From: Setoptus koraiensis
Lineage: Eukaryota > Arthropoda
Direction: 5' to 3'
Length of the DNA stretch: 64,000 bases
Assembly (NCBI GenBank): GCA_048013815.1
Contig: CM106585.1
Coordinates: forward strand, 17,360,001 to 17,424,000
Shown: positions 23,463 through 37,350 of the stretch, piece by piece
Layout: every line of letters starts with the position of its first letter
How positions within the stretch are numbered: position 1 is the first letter of the stretch
The notes under the pieces: model-generated
Seen by the model: the letters and a program-made list of their open reading frames with translations, nothing else
Databases searched by the model: none
What the model was told of the DNA's origin: nothing
Translations under genes and position numbers: made by a program

Positions 23463-24451
23463 ACGGACCAGTGGCGGGCCCCAAATGATAGATGGCTCGA
23501 GCGGGCAAATTTGTCATGTAGCGTCGGCCGTGTGACATGTGTCATGAGTTGGCTGTGGGGCGACGTTGCACAGACTTGTGTATTTAATACGCACACTTAG
23601 CTGCAACTTATAAGAAAGAGAATGGGGCCCCTAGCCAGCGCACAAGCAATGCGATGACGAATCCTTTCACACGACTCACGATTCATTACGGCTCACAATG
23701 GCGCCTGGGTCACTTTTACAAATCGGCCCCATTTCGGGCCCATTACGTGCTGGCTGCTTGTCACTGGCTTGTGTTGGCCAGCACAATGCTGCCAAATCGG
23801 CCAGCATTGTACTCGTGCCAGCCATTGGCCAGGCCACTTTTTGCACAATTTGGGCCCCAATTTTGGCATGATGAGCCAACTATATAACTGTTACTATAAC
23901 TGTGCGACGGAAACATAGCGCCCCAATCACATCCGCATGCAACACGCCAAAGATATCCAAACATATCAGCTCATTGTGTGTGACCGCAGCAGCGCCCCAT
24001 TACGTGGCGCCGCCGCGTCAACAAAAGCTGGACCGGCCAGCACTGCTGCTGGCGCCTCCATTGATATTATCCTTTTTCGGTCGGTTTGGGCGCGAGTTTA
24101 TCCGCCGCACGGGAGCCCACAGCCGGCCCAAGTGGCTAAGGCGGCTCGCATTAATACATTAACTTGTTAGCAGTGGCGTCTCAACTTGAGCCCACTCTAA
24201 CCGTCACAGTGTGACGGGCCCCACTGACAAGAGCCAGATAGTATCTTTGAGCAGCACAGTCGTCGTGTGAGTTATCGATGTGTTGTTTGTGTGACAAATT
24301 ATAAGACACAAATAACAGCAGATAAGAGCGGCCTAATGACATCTGATGAATGACACAATGATGACATATTGCGACAGTTGCCACTTTGCGCAAACCAATT
24401 CTTTCCATGCCACCCAGTGCCAACTCTCACAATATGCGATGAATGGAATGG

Positions 24452-24475
24452 GGCCAAAAAAGAGCTTTTTTGGCC
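24452..24475. other. Perfect 10-bp stem-loop
   Basis: GGCCAAAAAA and TTTTTTGGCC flank the loop GAGC. Confidence 0.65.
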
Positions 24476-27400
24476 ATTGCTCAAACAAAGTCAAATGAAA
24501 TGCCCAACAAATGAATGACCATCGATGCGCGCCGTGCAAAGTAAATCGCAGCCGATTTTGGGGCGCAAATTAGTGTAATTGATGGCATTGTTGATTGCAA
24601 GATTTGCCTGTGTCACCACAGATTGTTTGTGTTGTTGTGGCGACACACTCAGCCGGCCCAGCAATCACAGCAAGTTTCTTACTAACTAACGGCGAGTTCG
24701 AGTTGCGGGGGCGAGAAACGATGCAATCACATTTGTTTTCAATTTCCAATAGTGATTCAAACTTGAAACTTGGCCTCTTTGAACCGCACAAATTTCATGA
24801 ATTTCATTCAGTTTCATGGCACGAAACTAGCAAACAAAACGCCATTATTATGCGACCTTTTTTCAAAACACGTCGCCTGTCGCCCTGAAGCGAGGCTGCC
24901 CAACACGTGACACGATCAGTTAATAATCATCATTCATGAATAGCGCGTCGTGAATAGCGCGAGCCACAAACGATAGTTACACAACACACAAGCCGGTTTA
25001 CCGCACATTGTGTTACAAATAAATAATGATGCTCACAGCCATATTATAAGTAATTTAAGTAGTGGGGTCAGTTGTTTATGGCCGGCGAGGCTGCCGTGGG
25101 CCCCCATTGACAGTGTATGTACATGTGTGGGCGTGTGATTCAAGTGTCATTCGAGCTGACAAGAGCTATTTACAACACGCCAGCACGCCATTGACGGACA
25201 AAAAGAAAATCACCTCAGCGAGCAGGTTGCAGCTAGGCGGCGCTGCTTAGTCTTGGTGTCCGAGAGACTTTGTTTGCTTACACATACCGTTATAATAACA
25301 ATCGCGCCAATCGGCCGGCAGGGGGACAGAGTTAAGTTATTTATTATGTAATCAAACAATGCGCAACTCAACGGCCCACATCAACAGCAAACAACAACAA
25401 CAACAACAACGCCGACAACAGCGACATGTCAGATGATGATAGTTGCACTTAGCTGCCAGCTTCAAGAGACTGCAGCGCCGTCATCATCGAGGGGCCCCCG
25501 CGACCAAACAACAACTCGAGTTTGCAAGATACCGCAACAACAGCATCGATTATGATAGAATCAGGTCAGGTGAGCCAATATCGTCGCTGGCTGGCTGGCG
25601 GGTAAAGATGGGAGAGGGGGCATAATCGCATCATCCGATATTATCGCGGTATAAGTAATAAGTAGCAAGCTCCATTTTCCCCTGTTGGCCCTTTCACGGC
25701 AACATTAATAATAGACACTAGATGACACACTTGGTCACACAATGCAAAATCATGTTGGCCGGCCCCACCGAAGACACTGAGCAGTTGCGCCAGGTCTACG
25801 CCAGAGGTCACACTTGCGATGAAGTCATATCACTCACTGATTATGTAAGCCGCTCGACGTATTAAATTGACACCGTTACCCGCCCTCTGACGGTCACACT
25901 CGCACCAACTGTAGCCAGCGTTGCCGGCCCGGCCCCATTCACTCAGTGTGGTGTACGTTGTGTTGGATAAGAGCGAGACAGGGGTGGGCCCGTCGTCACT
26001 TTTGAGAGGTGTCTCCCTGGAGTTGTTTGCGCCAACTAATCTCCCATGCGATGCGCTTGTAGCGGCATAAATTGTGCCACTAAAACCATACTACATCCGT
26101 TGCCAATTTTTATGGGAGACAACGCTCCCATGCGGCCCCTACCAAATGCGTATATTATGTGTATAACTGCATTTATATCTTAATATGCACATACAAAATG
26201 GCTCGTCAGTAACAGCAGTCGCCCGCTAACAACAACGGCACGCTAGCCATTGTTGTTTTCAAGCACTAAAGCAACACAAGCTAGAGAATTATGCAATAAC
26301 TTATCAATTTTTATGCTGCGATGCCACAATTATTTACACAAAATGATTTACAATTTGTCAGTTGCATCTAGACGCTGTCTGGCTCTGCTCAAAATCGTCT
26401 GCCTTTGTGTCTGTTGTACGTATCGGCACAAGATGAAACAAAAACAGCCTGTCAAGACGGCAAGTGTTTTCAAAATTGAATTGTCTCTGGATTGGCCCAG
26501 TGTTGTCTCAATTTTTGTTCCACAGAGGCGGTTCTAACGACAAAATCTCCGACATACAATTCGGAGAAATTATCCGCCCGCAAAATCCAATTGTCAGCTG
26601 TTGCTGCTGTCTATTTGACGCTGTCTATATATAGCTTGTTGGCTTTGTTTCTGGTGCAACCACAAAAAAGAGAGAGAGAGAATTACTGCCGACTAGGGGA
26701 CCCTGAAAATACACGCGGGCTGTAATTGTATATCAACAGCTATGCATAGTTTGTCTATACTCGTACAAATTGCGTGATGCAACTTGTAAGATGCAGCTTG
26801 TATGATGCAACTTGTATAATACGGGGGCTTCAAGCTGTATGTCGGTCCCACTTGATCCACTAGTGCTGCCCTCGACCAGCACAGAGGCCGCCTTGCATAT
26901 ATTTAGGTCGCCTATCTTGTCCTTGGCACTGCATAATGGGCAATGTGGTTGTTGTTGTCGTTGTTGTAGCATCGTTTTAGTTGTCATCATCATTTTGTAG
27001 TTATCATATTTCTATTTAGTTAGGCTGGCTCAAGTGTTGGCCGCCACAAATGTGGCGAGGCAGCACCAAACACGGGCAACACTGTGTCGACTTGGGCCAA
27101 AATTGTGCGAATAAATGCACCCATTTGTTGGGAGAGAGCCCATTTGATGGGAGCGAGCCGATTTGATGGGAGAAAGATATGAGCGAGACAAAGCAAGCAA
27201 TCAAGCTAAGTGGCCGGCAGTATCTTGTATCTTTCGGTGGAAAGATATCAGATACTGGCAGCGGGCGGCAAGTAAACATTTGGAGTTTGGTGTAAAGCCA
27301 AGTTGGCACAACAACTTGTCTGTGTTTAAGCGTAAATTGAGGCCCCCATTATGGCGTATTATGGTTTGGGCCATGTTTTAGAACGTAATCCAAACAGCAA

Positions 27401-28022
27401 GCCAAGAAAAAATAGCACCAACCACCGGCCAGTATAATAATAATCCTATCCAATCCCGTATAGTAATAATCCTGGGCTCGTGACACTCGCACACGAGCAG
27501 CGGACACACAAGTGCAACAATGTGCATATCTGTGGCCAGTTTGAACATTTTTACCACTTTTTGCCCCTTTTTGCCACTTTTGGGCCCCTGCTCGGGCCCC
27601 AAAAGCTGCACAGGGCGTTGGCGAACGCAAGCGGCCAGTGTGCTGTGCAGACAGTGCAGCGGCATTTGTGTGCGCCCCAAATCTATCTTTGTTCCATTTT
27701 GCAATTTCCATTTTCTATTATCCAGTCGGCAGCTCATTCAAGCCTGACCGCCGAGACAGCCAGCCGAGTTGGGGCGCGCAACTCGCACCGCAAACCTCTT
27801 GTGCCGCACGCGTTGTCTGGGCGCCCGTTTTGGGCCCATCCAGCCCACAGCTAACCCGACCCGCAGCCGGCTGACAGTGGCGCGAGTTGGGCCGGTGTCA
27901 GGCGACCGACACGCGGCCAACCGATCAACTGCGGGCCAGCGTCACGAGCCATGATTATGATGCAAGATGAGACAAGATTCATTTTTGTGTCTTTGCGAGC
28001 CGAGTTGCACGCGTTACCGGCC

Positions 28023-28084
28023 GCACTGTTGGCGCACTGTTGGCGCACTGTTGGCGCACTGTTGGCGCACTGTTGGCGCACTGT
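28023..28084. repeat. 11-bp minisatellite (GCACTGTTGGC), about 5.6 copies
   Basis: Perfect tandem units, followed by a GTGCAC-rich tail. Confidence 0.9.
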
Positions 28085-28730
28085 GCACTGTGCACGTACT
28101 GGCAGCATCACTGATGATATCGCACTTTGATAATATCGCCAAAATATCGAGCCAGAGAAAATCTCTAACCGTTTCAGTGTGCTGGCCACTAGCGCTGGAC
28201 ACGCTTCGAGCTCCAGCTCACGGCGGCTTATAATATTAATAATAATAATTTCGTCTGGTCTGGTCTGGTCTGGCGTCGTGTCGTCAGATGATTATCGTTA
28301 TTACATAACCAAGCAACGATAATCATCTGTCTGGCGCTGATCATCTGACTGATAGTTGATAGTGCAAACAGATGGCTTGCATCAGCTGTGCGGCTGGCGC
28401 AAACTTGACAGCGCGCACTTGATGACACGACGCTGGCGCGGGCCCCAAGATTGCAAAACTGGCTCGCGAAACAACAAACAACGCTGAACGATCGATGACA
28501 GCGCCGCTGACTTGTGATTGTAGGTCGGCCATCGTGACGATGACGGATGACGAGCCGCATCACTAGTGCCCCTCGTCTGTCACTCATCAACCCGTTCGCG
28601 CGGCCAGCGCTCGCTTTTGCGCGACTCGCGCCACTTGCGAGACTTTGCGAGGCTCTCGGCCCCGTCAGCCATCAGCCAGCCAGGCATCTGCGACTATGTC
28701 ACTGTCGCAAAGATGATCGCGAGTCATCTC

Positions 28731-28770
28731 TGCGCGTCTCTGCGCGTCTCGGCGCGTCTCTGCGCGTCTC
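28731..28770. repeat. 10-bp minisatellite (TGCGCGTCTC), 4 copies
   Basis: Four units, the third starting with G in place of T. Confidence 0.85.
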
Positions 28771-30689
28771 TGGCCCGTTCTTCGCCCCACTCTCTACCAG
28801 TCGGCTTGCTCGTGCAGCTAGCGAGCAAGTCGGCCTCTTTCTGAGCCTGCCAATATCCGAGCCCCAACTCAGGCCGTGAGGCTGGCTCGCGAGGGCGCGC
28901 CACGAGGTGAGAGTGGTGCCTGGTGCTCGCTGGTGCCACCGGTATGCGGACGGTGGCATGAGCGTGACATGAGATAATAGCGACCAATCAAAAGCTTCTA
29001 TCGTCGGCAATTTGCGACCAGTTGTTGTGCCTTGCCCAAGTGACGCAACGCGCCCAAACTGTGCTCAGATTGATGCTCAGTGTGCGCACTGCGCACCAAT
29101 CTGACAATTGTGGGCCCACGTATGATATATGTGCGCAGCATATGAGCGAGCTAGCCGGCCCATGCCAGCTTATGGCTCACAGCTGATAGCGACAGCTGTA
29201 GTGCGCTAATGAGCGCACCTAGCGACACTGATGCGGCCATTACTGGCTAGTGTCATATTGAGATTGCAAAAAGGGGCCTCAAGTGGTTGTGTTAAAACAA
29301 CGCCCACTCACGGCTTACGTAACAGCCATATGTCACCCGCAAGTGTGTTGCGTTGTTGCATTGTTGCGTTGCGTTGTGTTGTTGTGTTGTGTTGTTGTGC
29401 GTTGTGCTGGTGGCCAGGATTGGCTCGATCAACACAATCAATATGTAAGTTACGTAATGTAAGCTGATATTGCAGTGATTGCAGTTGTCTCATGACGAGC
29501 CGTCAGCTGACAAACGATCGACGCTGTGAGCATCGCAAGACGCTGTTACGCAACGAGTGCCGCTGTCGATGTCGTGACTCGACCATCGTCGATGATGGGC
29601 AAGTGTCCGTGCGGACAATGCGTGCATGCGAGCGTAGCGGATAAATTGTGGATAAACAACGCTCATGTCACATGTATGCACAGTATGCGCCAATTGTGTG
29701 TGCACACAGCACAGCGCCGACAATATGCAGCTAGCTGGCCAGGCCAGCTTACAAAAGCCAACAAATTGCGTCGGTGTGTTTACTTGGCAGCCGACAGCAG
29801 GCACATGTATGTTTTTATTACCATTATTATAACTTATTGTGTGCCAAATGTTTGTTGTGTGCGTAACGTGTGCAAATTTGGCACATAATGCCAGACGGCG
29901 CACAAGCTATTTGAATTGGCAGCGCAAAGGCAACAAACTATCAATGACAACTATTAATGATGAGCAATGTCTGAGCTCACTTCCGCTTTGCGCGCCCCCT
30001 TCTGTGTGTGCTGGCTTCTATCGGTTTGCATGGCTATTTGGCTGTAAGTGTATTACATTTGTATTGAAAATTTCTATCTATTTCTGTAGAAAAATATTGT
30101 GGGCTTGTGTGTATTGAAAGGCAAACAAGAAGTGAAGCTCAACAAAGTTGTCGTTTTCTGGTTTCAAATTTCTGCGCTGCTGCCATTTGAGCCGTTTCAC
30201 TGGAACGCGCGCACAAACGAGACAAACGACTGTCGCTCACTCAATCAGCATATGCAAATGAAGCGTTCAGCTACTTAGCGACTTTAATCCAGACTCAAGT
30301 GCCCGTCGCAAACAATGGTCTGTGTGCGTGGGGCCCAAGTGTCGCGACGAGAAGCACGCAAAGGGCAACTCTTGCTGTTTGGCTGGCTGTCTGTCTGGCT
30401 GGCTGTAACCGTTATTCACAAACACGTTGGCATCACATTTGAGGCGCCGCCAACAGTTATAATAATCGCCCTAATCTATCTCCATTTCGCTCTGTGATAT
30501 ATGTGATATCTGTGATGTAATGCCTGTGTGCTGTATGGTTGCATTGTGTGTTGTGTGCCCAGTCGGTATTGTGAGCCGGACCTGGATAGTGGAGCCGGTG
30601 AGCGACTCGTCATCGCTTCACTGATCCGGCACATCATTGCATCATTGCGTTATTTAAATCTATTCAAATGTAGTGTGACCGTTGTGAAT

Positions 30690-30750
30690 ATATATTGTTC
30701 ATCGTGGATATATTGTTCATCGTGGATATATTGTTCATCGTGGATATATT
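30690..30750. repeat. 18-bp minisatellite, about 3 copies
   Basis: The unit TGGATATATTGTTCATCG is repeated with no visible change. Confidence 0.85.
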
Positions 30751-32396
30751 GTGACTGGGCGCATTGTTTCATCTGCACTTGTCCCACTCCCGATTTATCG
30801 GCTACACTCCAACACACACACACACACAATGAATCACAAAATCTGACAATTGTGAGCCTCAAACTAGAATTTATTTTGCGATAAAATGTCTAGTTTATTA
30901 TGGTCTGTTCGCGTGGCCCTTGCTATAATATATATATATATATGTATAGAATATACGATTGCCGGCACATCACTTACGCCAGACAATCGATGGCAATTTT
31001 CGAGCGCCAATTCTCTATTAATACCAAAGGAAAGAATTGTTTCTTTTCGCTTCAAACATTCGAACTGGCACCAGTGGCGGGGCTGTCAGCACAAGTGAGG
31101 CTCTGAGCCAGATCTGTGGCCGGTCAACGATATCGCAGAGGCGAAAGCACAATCTTTAGCACAAGTGCCAGACAAATTGATGTTGGATTTTCTGGATTAG
31201 TTTGATAGATTTCTCTCTTCTCTGGGCGTTACGGCTGCCTGGCGTTCAGGCCGATCGGCCAAGGATTGCACTCGAGTCGACTTGGACTGATTTGAATATT
31301 TATATTGTACACAATTTATGCCATGCGTTTGTAATGCAAATGCAAATAATAATAGTGATCGAGTTACATTTTGTCGACATTTTGTCTAAGAAAAATGATC
31401 ATTTTGAAAATGTCACGTCACCATAATGAGATGGACACAAACAACAACAGACGTAAACTAAATCAGCGTGAAATTACTCTTTTTATCTGGCTTCATGCTC
31501 TATGACCTGATGCCTAATGACGGCACTAAAACCGCTATGTCGCTAATTATAATTATTCACTCGGCAGCCGACTATAAACCAGACCAAATGAATAACAGCA
31601 ACAGACTACATTGTAGGTGGCAGCATGCGATAACAATTGGTTGGTGTCTGTTGCGGTCGCTAGGTTTGTTTCAGTTGGAGAGCACTGATCGTGTTGATTG
31701 TTTCAGGCTCGATAAAAATATAATCCAATTAACACATTTTCTCATTAAGTGCTCATAAGTGTCACTTAAGCGCAGCCAGTTTGCACACAACTGTGAACAA
31801 AGTGCCACTAAACAGTGGCCAAGTTGAAGTGCGGCAACATCAGCATTTGACCTGAGCGAAAAGCAACCCTGATAATTGATCGGAAAGCAAAAGTTAGCAA
31901 AAATTAGTGCGTTCCTCAAGTCTCTTACGAGCTTATAATTATGTGCACCAGACTGAACCCAATCTCCAGTGACTTGAGCCATTAGATTGCAGAAGCGACA
32001 TGAGGCGTGTGACCCATGAGTGAATTTCTGCGGGCCCCCTTGCCTGGCTAACAGTCTGTTAACAACAGAAGCCGCTGCTGGTCGGCCAATCGAAAGATCG
32101 ATGAATAATTGATACGCCGACTTGGCAGCTCATAATTATCATGCTGGCGAGCGCAGAAACTTCGAAGCCGATTCGTTTGAATGCATGCCATTGAACAAAC
32201 TCGATCCACTCGATTGAGTGAAGAGCCATGAACTGATGTGTGTATGTAAAAGATTAAATATGGCTGCCACGAGCGTAAAAATATTTGCAAGCTTCAACTA
32301 TCAACCGAATCACCATTAGAAACATTGCGCAATGGACACATTGGGATTTGGTGGCGATTTCGAGCCATTTTGTTCAGTTTTCGGCGTTGTTGTTGT

Positions 32397-32432
32397 GGCC
32401 AGCGCTGTTTTGGCCAGCGCTGTTCTGGCCAG
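32397..32432. repeat. 18-bp minisatellite (GGCCAGCGCTGTTYTGGC), 2 copies
   Basis: Two tandem units differing at one base. Confidence 0.75.
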
Positions 32433-33256
32433 TTTCGATCGGAGAACGATTGGGATTGGATTAGGATATCGAATGTGAACAAACAAATCGCAACAAATAC
32501 AATACGTGAAATGTTGCCCACTAGAGGGACACTTTCAAGAGGCCCGTTTGAGGATGACAGACGGCAGCGAAGGACAGAAAAGCTTCTCGAGGGCCCAAAG
32601 AATGAGGCCAGCGGCGCTGTTAAAAGCAGCGCTGTCTCGCTCTTGTAAAATGGATAAAAGGCAGCGAGCTAAAAAGTTACAAGTTGTACGTGACGTTTCA
32701 CTTGTATGAGGCTGGCGCGTCTTGGCGGGCCCAAGCAGCGCTCAAGCTCAAGTGAACACGCTAAAGATAACTGGTTACAAGTATTTTCCATCAAGCGGAA
32801 ACAATTGTGCCCGGTGCGCCTCGTTTAAACATTTAAGGTCACTTTGATATCTTGCCATGATGTATGGTGGTGCTGTGGTTTACACACAGTTATATTGTCG
32901 TCTTGGTGCCGCCAAACAGACTGGGCCGGACTAGTGCCCACCAGAGCCGACTAGCGCCCACTAGGGCTGACTGGGCCGGCGAGCGGATAAATTGTGATAT
33001 AAATTGTGCGTCGGATATTGTGCACGCTTGAGCGAGATCGCTGGCTTTAGGTGGGCAGCGGCAGCACGACCGACATGTCGTGTGTGTGTGTGTGATAGAT
33101 CGCTCGGCTGGCGGCCGGTTTGCTGGTTCCGGGGGCCCCGTCAAAATGGGGCCGTCATTGTATAATTGGTGGTTGTGGCCGTGGTCAGTTTTTGTGGGGC
33201 GGGCCGATTTTTGTCGACTCGCCCGCAAACCTGACTGACCAGAGCGCACATTTGTT

Positions 33257-33275
33257 GGTGTGGTGGTGGTGGTGG

Positions 33276-33353
<78 letters not shown>

Positions 33354-33361
33354 TTGTTGTG
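33257..33361. repeat. (TGG)n-(TTG)n microsatellite
   Basis: A TGG tract (33257-33275) runs into about 28 TTG units, with a GCTGCT interruption near 33334. The poly-Leu, poly-Gln and poly-Thr open frames over it are artefacts. Confidence 0.95.
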
Positions 33362-33808
33362 GTATCTTTTGGTGGCACTGTCGTGGCGTGACGCTCAATC
33401 AAACGGAAGAGCGCTCACAAACACACCACGCGCATGTTCTGTCAATGTTTACATGTCTAACTAACCGTTAATCCAACCGATCCGATCCGTCGTCTGATTT
33501 GATGAATTTCGCTGTCAAGTTTGTATGTGAAAGTGACGAGATAGGCGCCTCACTTTTGCACACAATCTCGCCAGTCTTGACGCGCATCAATCGCCACGGC
33601 GTGACCAGCTTGCCACAACAAGACCAATTATAATCTGATGGCCGCTAACTTGCACTAACGCATCTGTCATGAGCCTATCAATTAACTTGACACCGGTGAC
33701 ATGCGACCAAAATTATATCACCTTGAGCATGACATGTCAGTGTTTGGGCCCACATTTTGCGCAACAAAACTCACCTGGCGCCAAACTGTATAGTATCGAT
33801 GACCTGTT

Positions 33809-33839
33809 GACAGTTCAACAATAACATCGTTGAACTGTC
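33809..33839. other. Perfect 11-bp stem-loop
   Basis: GACAGTTCAAC (33809-33819) pairs with 33829-33839 across a 9-nt loop. Confidence 0.65.
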
Positions 33840-34501
33840 CACGCAGCTCGTCATTAAAACTGACTTATGTCACAAGTTTTGTGTTGCATACCTGTGCTGA
33901 CCTGTCCAGTCAGTGACGATCGCCAACGACAACGCACACACACACACACGCACAGCGCTGAAACACGTGACATACGGGTCAAGTGTCACAGGATATGACC
34001 AATTGACAATTGTGATTGCATGGATTAGCACTCACAACAAAACAATTCATTCGCTTTCTATTGGTAACTGTCAAAAATCTTGAGTTTTTTAATTGAGCAA
34101 GCAAAAATAAGCCCACGTGGCAAACGATGCAACTAACGGCACTCGACTACTGGTAGTATGCTAATAAAATCAGTTGATCTTATCTTAGACACTAGCTGCA
34201 CTGTTTATCTAACAAACGGTACAGCTAACCAGTGATAACACAGTCTGGTAGTATTGTGTCTTGTGGTTGCTGTTACTGTCGCTAGGTGCTTTCACTGGCA
34301 ACATTCATTGAATTACAATGTATAGACACATAAACATATAATGATTATGATGATATGATGATAACATTATTACGTCATATCGAGCGTATACACACAAGAG
34401 CGTGTGTTGTGATATTATCATGTCATACAGTGGCGTCATAACAGTTATGTAACACGGCATGATAGGCATATATATTGCAACTTTATAATAAACAGATAAA
34501 C

Positions 34502-34530
34502 AGCTGCCACTGGTATTGCCAGTGGCAGCT
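34502..34530. other. Perfect 12-bp stem-loop
   Basis: AGCTGCCACTGG (34502-34513) pairs with 34519-34530 across the 5-nt loop TATTG. Confidence 0.7.
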
Positions 34531-35228
34531 ATCTATGGTCGCTGTAGTATAGTGGCTATATTAAACAACTCGCACAATATGAGCTGCGCTTATCTTTTTG
34601 CTCAAATCTGTCTGATGTGGCCAGCAGCAGTAGCAGCAGTTACGTAAGCGCAAGTTGCGTATCATTGGCGCCGTCCATAAGACGCCGTTAGCTCGTCCGT
34701 CAATTGATGGCACGAGCCGGATAACGGTAATTGTTTGGCCGTGGCCTCCGCCGGCGGCGCCCACACATGTGTGTTACGTAATAATATTTATCTACTCTCG
34801 TTGGCCGATAAAAACTGTGTATATCTGTATACAATGGTTGTTTAATGTGTTCAACGCGTACAGCAAAGCGATGCGCGAAACTTGTTGTTGTTGTCGCTGT
34901 CGTTGTTGCTGTTGTTGTCGCTGTTGTGGCGAGAGAACAATGGCCCACCAATGGAAGGCTTGTGTGGCACGCCATTTACTTAATGGCAACAACAAAACAA
35001 CGAATAGAAATCGCCGCTGCCGCCGCCGCCGCCGCGGCAGCCCAAGCGTCTAAGTGTCTGTTCATGATGCATTCTATGCACACACACACACACTCTTTGT
35101 TTGTTGTTACGTAACAACAGCCGGCAGCGACCAGAATAATGCAGCCACTGAATCGTATGCTGCACGGGGCCTCAATGAAGCCCTCGTTGGCAATCAACGA
35201 GCCCGCCGCTGACCAATCCAACGGCAGA

Positions 35229-35288
35229 AACAACGACAGCAACAACGACAGCAACAACGACAGCAACAACGACAGCAACAACGACAGC
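35229..35288. repeat. 12-bp minisatellite (AACAACGACAGC), 5 copies
   Basis: Perfect tandem repeat. It reads as NNDS repeats on +; not a gene. Confidence 0.9.
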
Positions 35289-35892
35289 ACCGACAACGAC
35301 AACAAGTCACCAGTGACTAGCCAAGTGAGTAAAGGGACAATTTGTGCGCGCTAGCTAGTGGCCGGCCCAATGTCGGCCGGGCACGGTTATCATCGGAATG
35401 GCCATTTGGCTGTTGTGGGCGCTGTTGTAAATTAACTGCTATAAATCACATTAGATGAATAAGGTGAAAATACATACTTTAATAGAGGCCGTTAGTATGC
35501 AAGCCTTATTTACTAATCACTGGCCAGCGTGATTTGTGTGCTGTCCGTCCGGCTTGCATGTGACAAGCGGCCTCAACTGGCCCCATTGTGGGCCTGCCAT
35601 TGGCATTGCAACTGTCTATTGAGCAGAGCGTCAGCTGTGAGCTGTTGTGTTGACAGTTCAGCAGCTTGCTGGCATTGGGCAGATCGGAGCGCCAGATGAA
35701 GTCAAAATAGAGTGACAAGCGAAAACGGACAAGAATGGGCCCCATTCGTGGGGCACAGTTACAAATAGTTAACACACGGGGCATTGTTAACTAAGCCATT
35801 TGTCAAGCTTCGGTCTGTTGTGCATGGGCTGTCTTTCCGGGTTTCGGCGGGAGTTCATGTGAGTTGTTGTTCAGTTGCTTGGAAAGGGGGCG

Positions 35893-35951
35893 CCAACAAC
35901 CGACAACAACCAACGACAACCAACAACAACCGACAACAACCAACGACAACC
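35893..35951. repeat. About 30-bp tandem repeat, 2 copies
   Basis: A CAACAACCGACAACAACCAA-type unit occurs twice in tandem. Confidence 0.75.
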
Positions 35952-37044
35952 AAACGAAACAAACACGCTGCTGTTGTGCGTTCCAAGAAAAGACACGCTA
36001 ACTGCACCATCGGTCAGCACAATCGTTCGTTCGCTGGCCAGTCACGTTGTCCACTGAATTTTAGTAGCCTCAATTCGGTGGCTATTCGACTTTTTTCGGG
36101 CCCCTGGTCACTTTTTGGGCCCAATGGAAAGATCGTTGGACGACAAAATTGTTCCCGTTTAGCGCAACCCAACAAGGTGCCTCACGCAGCGCGCTATATA
36201 AGCCGCTTATATTCGAAGCCAACAAAGATGCAACCGTAAATATAAGCGGGCCTTTGGGGCGATATCTAACGCTTTTGCGACGCCCACACACACCAAAGCA
36301 ATAACAAGCGCTACAATGGCCGCTCAAACGATGGCCCGGTCCCTGCGGAGCTGCAACAAAAGATAAATGATGTTGTTTTCGGCGTCGTCATCATCAGTCA
36401 GATATTACGTCAGTGGGAGCGCGATATTCATTTCGCTGGCCAGCTCGCCACTCACTCGGCGCGCGCTTGCAACCAAAATGTCAACCGCATTCAGGCGACT
36501 TCACAGGCCCAAAAAAAGCCAACTGCACCACCAATTGCTGCACCATTTTCTATTTTCGTTCCTGTAAATATCGCTTGTTAACTATTTTCGGTATCATTTT
36601 AGACAATGTCACACAAGGCAGCCGAAAATGAAAAATTTCACAGTTATTTAGAATGATCGCGACGCAAGAACAGTGCAAGTGCACAGTCATTAAGTTGACG
36701 GTGCCAACGACACCCAGAATCAAGCGGAATTCGCTTGCAACCGACTCGCCAGAACCGACTGCCAGAAACTGCCAAACTTGTTTCTCCTTGGCACGCGCTC
36801 GTGACGGCCGCCCAAATTCCTCCAAAGTGTTATGTCTGTATTATTGTTATCATTAAGCGCGCCATTTGCCATTATCAATCATGACTTTCGGTTCGGTAAC
36901 TTCCGTCGTGGATTAGCGCCAACAAGCGAGATTATCGATTTGCGGGGGCGAAACGGGCGACGAAAAAAACGCGCCAAAAGCCGAAAAACGTCTCGTGACG
37001 AGACTGTCGTCGGAAGCGACTTGTTTTCGGCACTCCAAGAGCGT

Positions 37045-37350
37045 CGGTTCGGTTCGGTTCGGTTCGGTTCGGTTCGGTTCGGTTCGGTTCGGTTCGGTTC
37101 GGTTCGGTTCGGTTCGGTTCGGTTCGGTTCGGTTCGGTTCGGTTCGGTTCGGTTCGGTTCGGTTCGGTTCGGTTCGGTTCGGTTCGGTTCGGTTCGGTTC
37201 GGTTCGGTTCGGTTCGGTTCGGTTCGGTTCGGTTCGGTTCGGTTCGGTTCGGTTCGGTTCGGTTCGGTTCGGTTCGGTTCGGTTCGGTTCGGTTCGGTTC
37301 GGTTCGGTTCGGTTCGGTTCGGTTCGGTTCGGTTCGGTTCGGTTCGGTTC
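37045..37350. repeat. (CGGTT)61 pentanucleotide satellite
   Basis: 306 bp of CGGTT units with no interruption that I can see. Because three units make 15 bp, all + frames are open and read as a five-residue SVRFG repeat. The open frames at 36832-37491 and 36995-37408 are products of the repeat, not genes. Confidence 0.97.

Noticed and set aside
32890-33464. Open frames with poly-Thr, poly-Gln and poly-Leu
   Set aside because: They lie on the TTG microsatellite and are open on both strands, as expected for a trinucleotide repeat.
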